From Pandoraea sp. (lineage in GTDB: Bacteria; Pseudomonadota; Gammaproteobacteria; Burkholderiales; Burkholderiaceae): a stretch of 64,000 bases of DNA. The position numbers were made by a program, and so were the translations under genes. The notes under the pieces were generated by a model, which ran no database searches, was not told where the DNA came from, and saw nothing but the letters and a program-made list of their open reading frames with translations. Positions 8,371 to 16,480 of the stretch are shown piece after piece; positions within the stretch are counted from its first letter, which is position 1, and the number at the start of each line of letters is the position of its first letter. The DNA lies in contig JARLJF010000081.1 in NCBI GenBank assembly GCA_031291335.1, positions 1 through 64,000 of the forward strand, read 5' to 3'.

Positions 8371-9724
8371 AGTAGGTTCCTTGTGCGGAGAAGACGGGTT
8401 TGTTGTCGTCGATCACGACCTTCAACTCGCGCAACGACATGTTGCCGGCGCGCATCATCAAGCCGGCCACGGAATCCATGAACGCCAGATGGCCGGCCAT
8501 CTTCCATTCGCCCTTGGCAATCGGCGGCGGGACATCGCGGCGTGCGGCAACACCGGGGGGCGCGATAACCAGCGGCGAGGGCATCGATAATGAAATGTCC
8601 ATGCCGTAATCGCCGAGCGATTGCAGACGCGCTCCCGCACTGCGCAAGAACTGCGTTCGCGGCACCGGGGTCACGCGTGCGTCGCCATCGTCGGCGTCTT
8701 CTTCGGCGTCATCCACCGATTCCGGCGAGTCGGACGTATTCGCAACCGGTGTGAGTGCAACCCGCTTCGGCGCAGGCGCCGTCGTGTCGGCGGGGGTCAT
8801 GATCTCGCGCGCGTGGTCGAGATCGATGATCTGCGCGTTCGGGCGCTGCGAGAGCAGCAAGTCGAACGTGCCGCCCTCCTGACGCCGCCACTGAATCTCG
8901 CAACGCGAGACGTCGCAATCAATGGCGACGGGACGCCAGCCACCTGCCATCGCGGGCAGCGACTGAATCGCATACTGAAGGCGCCGCGCGTGCGACGCGC
9001 CCGCCGAGAAGGGCTCTGCGGCAATGGCACGTGTCAAAGCCTGCTTGTAGGCATCCACCGGATCGACCCGGTTGGCGGCAGCGAGCTTGGCCTGTTGCGC
9101 ATCGTCGTACCAGGACCATCCCCACCATCCTGCCGCAAAGAGCAGCGAGATCGCCGCCACGGAGACAGCGGCAATCTTCATCTGGCGCGCCGGCAATGGC
9201 TTGCGCACGACTTTCAGACGCGCATCGAGCGGCTGTTCTTTGCGAACATGCGCGGCGATCTCGTCAAGCGTGAGTGTCACATCGACGACCGGACAACACA
9301 GCGGCGCAATCCCCACGAGCTTGACCGGCCCCTCGACTTCCGACAACCACTGATCCAATCCTGCACGCAGATGCGACGTCGGTACCGTCAAATCGGCTTC
9401 GGGCCGATGATCGCGCAAGGTAATGAAAAGGGTCGCCTCCGGATCCTCGGGGTCGGGGTGCAGGAACGCGACATTCGGTGCGTCAACCAACTCACCGAGT
9501 ATCGCCGCCAACGCATAGGGTTCGAACACACCTTCGACATTGGCGGCGGCGGGCATCGAGAACAGCCCAGCGGTACGTGTGCCGACACCGTCGTCGGACA
9601 CCGCATAGAAGGAGGCATCGCGACTCTTGGCGAGGCCGCGGATCTCGGCCGGCTCTTTCTGCAAGCCGATCAATGTCTCCCACTGCGCACCGACGGCAAG
9701 CTGTTTGGACAATATCCGGGCCAT
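8360..9724 (-). CDS. pilO: Type IVb pilus accessory protein PilO
   Basis: A 454-residue bitopic protein with a long N-terminal cytoplasmic region (about 200 residues), one membrane helix at about residue 202-220 (IAAVSVAAISLLFAAGWWGW) and a periplasmic C-terminal half with coiled and beta segments. This matches the R64-type PilO (pilin accessory protein) layout, an actin-like or ring-linking inner-membrane component. A GTG three bases upstream is possible, but the ATG at 9724 overlaps the TGA of pilN (TGATG), so it was preferred. A linker rich in acidic residues and Pro (about residues 310-350) separates the periplasmic segments. Function is inferred from position and architecture. Confidence 0.82.
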   Translation of the reverse strand: MARILSKQLAVGAQWETLIGLQKEPAEIRGLAKSRDASFYAVSDDGVGTRTAGLFSMPAAANVEGVFEPYALAAILGELVDAPNVAFLHPDPEDPEATLFITLRDHRPEADLTVPTSHLRAGLDQWLSEVEGPVKLVGIAPLCCPVVDVTLTLDEIAAHVRKEQPLDARLKVVRKPLPARQMKIAAVSVAAISLLFAAGWWGWSWYDDAQQAKLAAANRVDPVDAYKQALTRAIAAEPFSAGASHARRLQYAIQSLPAMAGGWRPVAIDCDVSRCEIQWRRQEGGTFDLLLSQRPNAQIIDLDHAREIMTPADTTAPAPKRVALTPVANTSDSPESVDDAEEDADDGDARVTPVPRTQFLRSAGARLQSLGDYGMDISLSMPSPLVIAPPGVAARRDVPPPIAKGEWKMAGHLAFMDSVAGLMMRAGNMSLRELKVVIDDNKPVFSAQGTYYVH

Positions 9725-11481
9725 CACACGCCCTCGGTCAATTCCGGCGAAATCAGGATGACGACTTCCTTGATACCCTGCTGCGCCTCCTTCGTCCCGC
9801 CCTCGTAATTGAATAGGCCGTCGCGGTCGGTCTTGTCGTCCTTGCGACGGAAGCCGCTTAGCACCAGCGTGTCGCCGGATTTGAGCGATGCACGCTGCAT
9901 CGTCTGGATGGACTGGGTGATCGGCAACTGCATGAACGTGCCAACGCCCATGCCGTCGTCATTGCCGCCCCCCTCGCCTTCCCCACCGACGGCGACCTTC
10001 ACACCATCTTTGTCCACGCTCCCGCTGACCGACGGATCGCCGCCGCTCGGCGTCTCCTTGCCGGTGCGCAGGTTGATCTTGTCGAGCTTCTTCAGGTCGG
10101 ACATGTCGATCTGCACCTGCAACATCACGCTGCGGTTCCCCATTAGCGTAGGCAGCAGATTCATCACGAAGCCAGTCGTCAGCACCGACTGCTCGGCCGT
10201 GACCACCGCCTGCCCACCGTAGTTGCCCGGCGTCATCTTGGTTTGCGCGACGAAACCCTGGTTCTGCGTGACTGCTACTGGCGCGGGCTGATTGTTCAGC
10301 GTGACGACGGTCGTATCGATGACGGTACTCACGCGCCCCTGTTGACTGAGGGCCTTGATGAACGCGGAGGAGCCCGCAAATCTGCCAGGCATCTGGCCGA
10401 TATTCAGGCCACCCTTGCGCGACATGAGCGCACCTCCCATCGCCGGGCCGGCCAAGCCTGCCACCACCCCGCCAGCCGTTTTGTACGCCAGCGTCCAGTC
10501 GATACCGGCAGCGGAGTTTTCATCGAGCGCGACGGAGTACACCTGGACACGCAGCTTCACTTGACGGCCAAGCACCGTGTTTTCCGATTCGATGTATTGC
10601 GCAACGCGCTCCATGACATCGGCTGTATCGGTCACCACCAGCGAACTCGTCACGACGGACGGCGTCACCTTGCCGCCGTCCGAGAGCATGTCCGAAACGG
10701 TCTTGACAAGGTCGGACCAGTAGTCGAGTTCGGACTCCACGCTGACGTTGGCGTCGGCGTTGAAGCTCAGGTCGACGCCGCCCGCCGAACCACCCGCGCC
10801 ACCACCACCGGACGCGCCGCGATTGGCCTTCATCTGCGACGCCTTACCCACCGAAGCGGTGTACGACGAACTGCCCGGCATCATCTTGATCTGGAACGTA
10901 CGCGTCACATAACGCGCGAAATGGACTACGCCATCGCGATAAGTCCAATGAGTGCCAGTGCGATACGCGACGGTGTCGAGCAGGCCTGAGAGCGTGCCGT
11001 TGAATTGCAGCGGCACGGTCGGTTCACCGGTGTCTGCACAATTGATCTGGAACAGTGTTGCCGGCGTTCCCCGTCCGCCGCCAGGCCGGCCCCCCGGGCC
11101 GCTACGGCCACCGCCACCACCTCCGCCACCTTCGGCCGCACACGACACGTCCGACCCCACGCGAATCGTCAGACCGTTGCCACGCGCGACCTGCGCGAGC
11201 ACGACCGACATCGGCAGCGGGCCACCGGTGGAGAATCGAACGTTGCGTTTGAAGAACTCGGGCAGCGCGACCGTTGCATTGATAGGAACGGACTGCTTGG
11301 CGAGCCACGCCCCTTCGACGTGTTCGATAGCCCGGATGGGGACTGCGGCATGCCTATCGAACGCCGACGTCGCTTCGGCCTGTGCCTGTGCAACGTTAGC
11401 GTCGGTTTTCGAGAGCATGCCAGGCGTGCCGCACGCGGTCAGTAACGTGGTGGCGCACAACACGCCAAGTCGCTTTCTCAT
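9724..11481 (-). CDS. pilN: Type IVb pilus secretin lipoprotein (PilN family)
   Basis: A 585-residue outer-membrane secretin. The signal peptide ends in the lipobox LLTAC with Cys17 as lipidation site. N-domains follow, and the C-terminal half is a secretin domain, with recognisable segments VKLRVQVYSVALDENSAAGI, VVTLNNQPAPVAVTQNQGF and the terminal LKSGDTLVLSGFRR ... VVILISPELTEG. It would form the channel through which the pilus leaves the cell. An unusual glycine-rich loop lies at residues 118-137 between Cys114 and Cys148. A second Gly/Asp/Glu-rich insertion is near residues 475-515 (GGEGEGGGNDDGMG). Lipidation and the order before pilO match PilN of R64 and BfpB/TcpC-like secretins. It starts 54 bases after the TcpQ-like gene. 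Confidence 0.92.
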   Translation of the reverse strand: MRKRLGVLCATTLLTACGTPGMLSKTDANVAQAQAEATSAFDRHAAVPIRAIEHVEGAWLAKQSVPINATVALPEFFKRNVRFSTGGPLPMSVVLAQVARGNGLTIRVGSDVSCAAEGGGGGGGGRSGPGGRPGGGRGTPATLFQINCADTGEPTVPLQFNGTLSGLLDTVAYRTGTHWTYRDGVVHFARYVTRTFQIKMMPGSSSYTASVGKASQMKANRGASGGGGAGGSAGGVDLSFNADANVSVESELDYWSDLVKTVSDMLSDGGKVTPSVVTSSLVVTDTADVMERVAQYIESENTVLGRQVKLRVQVYSVALDENSAAGIDWTLAYKTAGGVVAGLAGPAMGGALMSRKGGLNIGQMPGRFAGSSAFIKALSQQGRVSTVIDTTVVTLNNQPAPVAVTQNQGFVAQTKMTPGNYGGQAVVTAEQSVLTTGFVMNLLPTLMGNRSVMLQVQIDMSDLKKLDKINLRTGKETPSGGDPSVSGSVDKDGVKVAVGGEGEGGGNDDGMGVGTFMQLPITQSIQTMQRASLKSGDTLVLSGFRRKDDKTDRDGLFNYEGGTKEAQQGIKEVVILISPELTEGV

Positions 11482-11535
11482 GAGTTACCGCTTCTCGGAA
11501 TCAGTGGCCGCGCCCGGGGGGACGCACGGCGCTTG

Positions 11536-12111
11536 TTATTGTGTGGCGTGCACAACGCGCAGCACGCGGTTGGCCTCGTAGACTTTCACGCGGATCGGCG
11601 CATCGGTGTTTTGCAGCGAAACGACGATCTGCTCGACGATGCCAAGGAAGTCGCCCCTGAACGTCGCCGGATACTCGATGGGAAAGTCGCGATCGATTTC
11701 CCAGGCCAGTTGCCACCCTTGATCGCTCAAATAACGCTGGAGCGCGACGGAAACGCGGCCGTCGTCGGGCGACATATGGAGATTGAGCAGTTCGCGCACT
11801 TCGACAGGAATCGGGGCAGTCGCCTCGATCACCTCGCTCGAATCCGCGACCTCGATCACCTCGCGTGCCTCAACGACCTCATGCACATCCGCCACGGGCA
11901 GGGGCCTTGGCGCAACCGCAGACACTGAGGCCTGCGGTTGCGCCAACGACGATGCCCCCGCGGTCACGCCCGACGTCAGTGGTTTGTGACTGGCGAGCGA
12001 GATTTGCAATGCAGGCGATTGATGCACCTCTTGGGGCATATCGAAAGCGACAACCGTACTCGACCACACAGTTGACGCGACAGTCGCGGCTATCACCTTA
12101 TTGATGTGCAT
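11536..12111 (-). CDS. TcpQ/PilL C-terminal domain pilus protein
   Basis: A 191-residue exported protein with a probable signal peptide (INKVIAATVASTVWSSTVVA). A middle region rich in Val, Glu and Ala carries short repeats of EVIEV type (residues about 85-110). A C-terminal domain of about 80 residues has the pattern VALQRYLSDQGWQLAWEIDRDFPI then YPATFRGDFLGIVEQIV. The GW-containing segment is the hallmark of the TcpQ C-terminal (PilL-type) domain, which in Vibrio cholerae TcpQ stabilises the secretin TcpC. Its position directly before the secretin gene supports the same job here. I recognise the domain; the rest of the protein is not familiar. Confidence 0.75.
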   Translation of the reverse strand: MHINKVIAATVASTVWSSTVVAFDMPQEVHQSPALQISLASHKPLTSGVTAGASSLAQPQASVSAVAPRPLPVADVHEVVEAREVIEVADSSEVIEATAPIPVEVRELLNLHMSPDDGRVSVALQRYLSDQGWQLAWEIDRDFPIEYPATFRGDFLGIVEQIVVSLQNTDAPIRVKVYEANRVLRVVHATQ

Positions 12112-12165
12112 ATTTTCCTCACGTCGGACCCAGTGCTTGGGACGGGATGCTGCTCAGCGAAAGGC

Positions 12166-12816
12166 TTAAGCGCCACCGATGGTGAATTCGAGATCCGCCT
12201 TCGTCTGGTTGTCTTTTTGATCAGCAGCCAAACTCGCGTTGTTTACGTCGCCTGACGATGAGCAGGCAGCCGCGAGTTTGGCGGGGTCGAACGCCGTATT
12301 CATTCTCTTGAGTTCCGTGCCATTCACTTTGACCGTCGCGAAAGCGGGGTGCAGCGAACTAATCAGCTTCTGACATTGAGAGCTGGGAACTGTCTTCGAG
12401 ATGACCTTGATCCCGACCGGAGGAGCGTCGGAACCGCTACCTGGAAGGTTCTCCACCACGACGAGGCCTCCGAATCGGTTGAGATACTTGTTAGTGTCCG
12501 TTCGCTGCATCGCACCCATCAGACCAAGATCATCCAAGCCTTTGGCATCCGTACCGGTGGTCAATTGCCCGGCCATCACGGCGTTCTGAACCGCGACGAC
12601 TGCCATCTGCAAGTCTTTGGTTTCCTGAGTTCCCCGCACCGTGTCCATCAGCTTGGGCACGCCAACGAGAGCACCCGCCATAATCATCCCCATCACCGCG
12701 ACGGCGACCGACAACTCCACCAGCGTCACACCCCGCTGACGACGCTTGTTCAGCTTGTTCAATCGGTGGCTCATCTTGTTTTTCATATGCGCGAGCGCGC
12801 TTTCGTTCACTTGCAT
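12166..12816 (-). CDS. pilS: Type IVb prepilin, major pilin candidate (PilS-like)
   Basis: A 216-residue prepilin. A long basic leader of 29 residues (ending NKRRQRG) precedes the processing site G/VTLVELSVAVAVMGMIM: Gly29 before the cut, mature residue 1 Val and Glu5 present. The long leader and non-Phe first residue are type IVb features. The first ~25 mature residues form the hydrophobic assembly helix. The globular domain has two Cys (SQCQKL, AACSSS) suited to the C-terminal disulfide of pilins. A frame extends to 12882, but the ATG at 12816 has GAGGGA seven bases upstream. First gene of the pilus operon; no minor pilin follows it. Confidence 0.9.
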   Translation of the reverse strand: MQVNESALAHMKNKMSHRLNKLNKRRQRGVTLVELSVAVAVMGMIMAGALVGVPKLMDTVRGTQETKDLQMAVVAVQNAVMAGQLTTGTDAKGLDDLGLMGAMQRTDTNKYLNRFGGLVVVENLPGSGSDAPPVGIKVISKTVPSSQCQKLISSLHPAFATVKVNGTELKRMNTAFDPAKLAAACSSSGDVNNASLAADQKDNQTKADLEFTIGGA

Positions 12817-13312
12817 GTTCTTGTCCCTCGTCCAAAGCAAATCGATCCGATAAAAAAGATGCGTCGCAAATCGATGGTTCACCTGCGCCGCAGCAGGAGC
12901 GATTTATGCCCGAAGGCAATGCACCGCGTTGTCGTATACGGATCGCACTTTTCGCAAACTGACAATGGACCCCCGCGTGAAAACACCCAAACGGATGGCG
13001 ATTTCGATAATTCGGTGTGCTGCGCGACAGCGCCTGAAAGCGCGGCCGAAGCCGTGCAGGGATAGGTAGTGCGGGGGATTGCGGGAACGGACGTTGCGAT
13101 GTCGTTTGCCGATACCTTCGGAATCGACCTAAACGCAACGAGAGTATTCACAACGTCATGTACTGCCGGCCTTATTAAGCCGTTTCACAAGGCACATTGC
13201 ATGCCATGCGTACGCGAACAGGTTGTCCGCGCGACGTTCCGAAGACCGGCAGCGCAAAACGATTCGCTTGCCCCGCCGGCCTTCGGTTTCAGACCATTAG
13301 ACCATCAGACCA
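12817..13312. other. Upstream region of the pilus operon
   Basis: About 496 bases between the pilin start and the stop of the RND permease gene, both on the minus strand. It must hold the pilus promoter. I see a direct repeat close to the pilin gene (listed separately), an imperfect 12-bp inverted repeat with a long loop (13239-13250 and 13275-13286), and an octamer array at 13291-13314. A 90-codon frame at 12879-13151 has no family resemblance and is not called. Confidence 0.5.
12837..12875. repeat. Direct repeat GCAAATCGAT upstream of the prepilin gene
   Basis: The decamer GCAAATCGAT occurs at 12837-12846 and again at 12866-12875, 29 bases apart, 21-60 bases upstream of the prepilin start codon. 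Two identical sites about three helical turns apart suggest a regulator binding site, but no regulator is identified. Confidence 0.45.
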
Positions 13313-13314
13313 TC
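13291..13314. repeat. Octamer tandem array at the 3' end of the RND permease gene
   Basis: Three consecutive 8-base units (AGACCATT, AGACCATC, AGACCATC) that end inside the stop codon of the permease gene. It is one of four 8-bp-period arrays in this window. Confidence 0.8.
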
Positions 13315-16300
13315 AATGCACGACGCCTGCATGAGGCGTTTGCGGCCCTTCGACGCGCGCCGAACCCTGCTCATGGGTGCCGGCACGATCCGGCACCTTG
13401 CTGTCGTTCGCCGCTTTATCTCCGGGCAGCACGAGCGGTCCCTTCCCGGCGAAACGGTCGAGATAGAGATAGATCACCGGTGTGATGTAGAGCGTGATGA
13501 CCTGCGAGAACAGCAAGCCCCCGACCACGGCCAACCCGAGCGGCTGACGCAATTCCGCCCCCGCGCCAAGGCCCAGCGCAATCGGCAACGCGCCCATGAG
13601 CGCCGCGAGCGTCGTCATCATGATCGGCCGAAAACGCAACGCGCACGCCTGACGAATGGCCTCGGTGGGCGTCATGCCGCCGTTGCGTTGCGCGTCGAGC
13701 GCGAAGTCGATCATCATGATCGCGTTCTTCTTCACAATGCCGATGAGCATCAGCACGCCGATCACCGCGATGAGCGACAGGTCCATACCGAACAGACGCA
13801 GCGTGATCAGGGCACCCACCGCCGCCGACGGTAAACCCGCGAGAATCGTGAGCGGATGGATGTAGCTCTCGTAGAGCACGCCAAGCAGCACGTAGATCAC
13901 GAGCAACGCCCCGACGAGCAGCACGATCTGGCTCGACTGCGACTTCTGGAATGCCGCCGCGTCGCCGCCCCAACTCGTGATGATGCTCGGCGGGAAGCCC
14001 AGTTGATGCTGGAAGCCCACGATCTTCTGCGAAGCGTCGCCCAGTGCCGCACCCGGCGCGAGGTTGAACGACAGCGTCACCGCTTGCAACTGGCCCTGAT
14101 GGTTCACCGACACCGGCCCCATCTTGCGCTCGACTGTCGCCACCGCCGAGAGCGGCACCAGCGCACCGCCCTTGGCGCGCACGTTGTTCTTGTCGAAGGC
14201 GCTTTCGTCGCGACGGTCGTTGTCGTCGGCCTGCAGAATCACCTGATAGCTGTCGCTCGGCGTGTAGATGGTCGAGACCTGACGCTCGCCGAACGCGCTG
14301 TACAACGCGCTCCGAATGTCCCCAATGGCCACGCCCAGCGTATTCGCCTTGTCGCGGTCGATGGTGAGCTGCGCCTGTAGGCCCTTCATCTGTGCGTCGG
14401 TCGTCACATCGCGAAAGATCGGATCGCCGCGCATGAGGTTCATCAGCCGGTCGGACCACAACTGCATCTCGCCCGGCTTCACGCTCTGCATTACGTACTG
14501 GTAGCGGCTCTTGCTCTGCTTGCCGCCCAGTTGCAGGTTCTGCACCGGATTGAAGTAGACGTTGAGCCCCGGCACCTGCTTGACTTCACGTCGCAGCCCT
14601 TCGAGCACTTCGCTCATGTGCGCACGCTCGCCGTGCGGCTTCAGGTTGATGAACATGCGGCCCTGATTGCTGTCACTGGCCGACACGATCACCGTTTCGA
14701 CAGCGGGGTTCGCGCGAATGATGTCGCCCGCCTGCCGCAGCAGCGTCGACATGGCCGTGAACGAAATATCCTGCGCGCCTTCGGCCGTGACCTGGACCTG
14801 CCCAATGTCTTCACTCGGGAAGAAGCCTTTCGGGATCGTGGCGAACAGCACGCCCGTGGCAACGAATGTGGCGGCCGCTGCGCCCATCACCCATTTCCGA
14901 TGCGCGAGACACCAATCGACACTGCGCACGTAAGCGTTCTGCACCCACACGAAACCGTCTTCGAACCACTGCGTGGCGCGCAGTCCCAACCCCTCGTCCT
15001 GCTCGTGCTTGAGATAGCGACTGCACAGCATCGGAATCAACGTGAGCGAGACCGCCGCCGACACCAGAATCGCCAGCGACACCACCACCGCGAACTCGTG
15101 GAACATCAGGCCGATCACGCCCGGCATGAAGAAGATCGGGATGAACACGGCCACCAGAGAAATCGAGATCGACAGAATCGTGAAGCCCATCTCGCGCGAG
15201 CCGACCAGCGCCGCGCGCAGCGGCGGTACGCCGTTCTCGATATGCCGCACGATGTTCTCGAGCATCACGATGGCATCGTCCACGACCAGCCCCACGGCGA
15301 GCGTGATGCCCAGCAGCGAGATATTGTCGATGGAGTACCCCATGCCCTTCATGAGCGCGACCGTGCCGATCAGAGACACCGGCAGCGACATCACCGGAAT
15401 CAGCGTGGCAGCGAGACGGCGCAGGAACAGGAAGATCACCAGCGTGACGAGAATCACCGTGAGGCCGAGTGTGAACTGCACGTCGTCGATAGATTCACGA
15501 ATCGACACCGAGCGGTCGTTGAGCAGCTTGACCTGAATCGACTGCGGCATCTGCTCCGCGAGACGCGGTAGCGCCGCCTTGACCTGATCGACCGTGGCCA
15601 CCGTGTTCGCATTCGGCTGACGTAGCACCGCGAGCACGATCGAGCGCTCGCCGTTGACCCAACTGCCGGTCTTCACCGATTCCACACTGTCCTGCACGTC
15701 AGCCACATCGCGCAGATACACCGGGTTGCCATTCACGCTCGCGATGATGAGGTTCGCGAACTGCTCGGCCTTCGTCATCTGACGGTTGGCCTCGATGGTC
15801 AGCGTCTGCCGGTTGCCATCGAGCGTGCCCACCGGGCTGTTGGCGTTGGCGGACGCCAGCGCCCGTGCCACGTCGTCGAGCGTGAGCTTGCGCGCGGCCA
15901 GCGCGTCGGGACGCGCCTTCACGCGCACCGCAAAACGCTTCTGCCCGAAGATCAGCACCTGCGCCACGCCGGGTAGCGTGGAAAGGGTGGGTGAGACGAG
16001 GTTTTCCGCGTAGTCGTCGAGTTCAGCCAGCGACATCGACGGCGAATTCATCGCGAGGAACAGAATCGGCGCGTCGGCCGGGTTCACCTTTCGGTATGAC
16101 GGCGGCGTTGTCATTTCCACCGGCAGCTTGCGCTGCGCGCGGAACAGCGCCGCCTGCACGTCGACAGCGGCCGCATCGATATCCCGATCGCTGTCGAATT
16201 CGATGATGATCGACGTGGTGCCCTGCGTGTTGGTCGAGCTGATGACCGCCACGCCGGCAATCGTCGAGAACTGCTTTTCCATCGGCGCGGCCACCGATGC

Positions 16301-16480
16301 GGCCATCGTCTCCGGACTCGCGCCGGGCAGCGTGGCCGTGACCTGAATGACCGGCGAGTTGTAGCTTGGCAGCGCGGAAATCGGAATCTGGCCGTACGCG
16401 ATCAGGCCAGCCACGACGGCCGCCACGCACAGCAGAATCGTCATGACCGGCCGGCGGATACAGAGTTCTGACAGGTTCAT
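13313..16480 (-). CDS. RND-family multidrug efflux permease (HAE1)
   Basis: A 1055-residue inner-membrane proton/drug antiporter of the AcrB/MdtBC type. It begins MNLSELCIRRPVMTILLCVA, typical of TM1, and has the two large periplasmic loops and twelve membrane helices expected. The proton relay is seen in GLVVDDAIVMLENIVRHIENG (TM4, the two adjacent Asp) and Lys/Thr-containing late helices (GIVKKNAIMMIDFA in TM10). The N-terminal pattern and SIPxxL-like segments fit the MdtC/MuxB branch. It pairs with the adaptor gene directly upstream, with ATGA start-stop overlap, so the two are translated together. No outer-membrane channel gene is in the window, so a shared TolC/OprM-type partner is presumed. 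Substrates cannot be predicted. Confidence 0.95.
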   Translation of the reverse strand: MNLSELCIRRPVMTILLCVAAVVAGLIAYGQIPISALPSYNSPVIQVTATLPGASPETMAASVAAPMEKQFSTIAGVAVISSTNTQGTTSIIIEFDSDRDIDAAAVDVQAALFRAQRKLPVEMTTPPSYRKVNPADAPILFLAMNSPSMSLAELDDYAENLVSPTLSTLPGVAQVLIFGQKRFAVRVKARPDALAARKLTLDDVARALASANANSPVGTLDGNRQTLTIEANRQMTKAEQFANLIIASVNGNPVYLRDVADVQDSVESVKTGSWVNGERSIVLAVLRQPNANTVATVDQVKAALPRLAEQMPQSIQVKLLNDRSVSIRESIDDVQFTLGLTVILVTLVIFLFLRRLAATLIPVMSLPVSLIGTVALMKGMGYSIDNISLLGITLAVGLVVDDAIVMLENIVRHIENGVPPLRAALVGSREMGFTILSISISLVAVFIPIFFMPGVIGLMFHEFAVVVSLAILVSAAVSLTLIPMLCSRYLKHEQDEGLGLRATQWFEDGFVWVQNAYVRSVDWCLAHRKWVMGAAAATFVATGVLFATIPKGFFPSEDIGQVQVTAEGAQDISFTAMSTLLRQAGDIIRANPAVETVIVSASDSNQGRMFINLKPHGERAHMSEVLEGLRREVKQVPGLNVYFNPVQNLQLGGKQSKSRYQYVMQSVKPGEMQLWSDRLMNLMRGDPIFRDVTTDAQMKGLQAQLTIDRDKANTLGVAIGDIRSALYSAFGERQVSTIYTPSDSYQVILQADDNDRRDESAFDKNNVRAKGGALVPLSAVATVERKMGPVSVNHQGQLQAVTLSFNLAPGAALGDASQKIVGFQHQLGFPPSIITSWGGDAAAFQKSQSSQIVLLVGALLVIYVLLGVLYESYIHPLTILAGLPSAAVGALITLRLFGMDLSLIAVIGVLMLIGIVKKNAIMMIDFALDAQRNGGMTPTEAIRQACALRFRPIMMTTLAALMGALPIALGLGAGAELRQPLGLAVVGGLLFSQVITLYITPVIYLYLDRFAGKGPLVLPGDKAANDSKVPDRAGTHEQGSARVEGPQTPHAGVVH

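Noticed and set aside
4172..12816. Conjugative plasmid or integrated R64-like element
   Set aside because: No relaxase, tra genes, integrase or att repeats are visible around the pilus operon, so transfer functions are not supported.
12879..13151. 90-codon minus-strand frame upstream of the pilin gene
   Set aside because: No family resemblance and no ribosome site noted; more likely the pilus promoter region.
13239..13286. Inverted repeat after the RND permease gene as terminator
   Set aside because: One mismatch in 12, a 24-base loop and no T-tract on the minus strand, so not called as a terminator.
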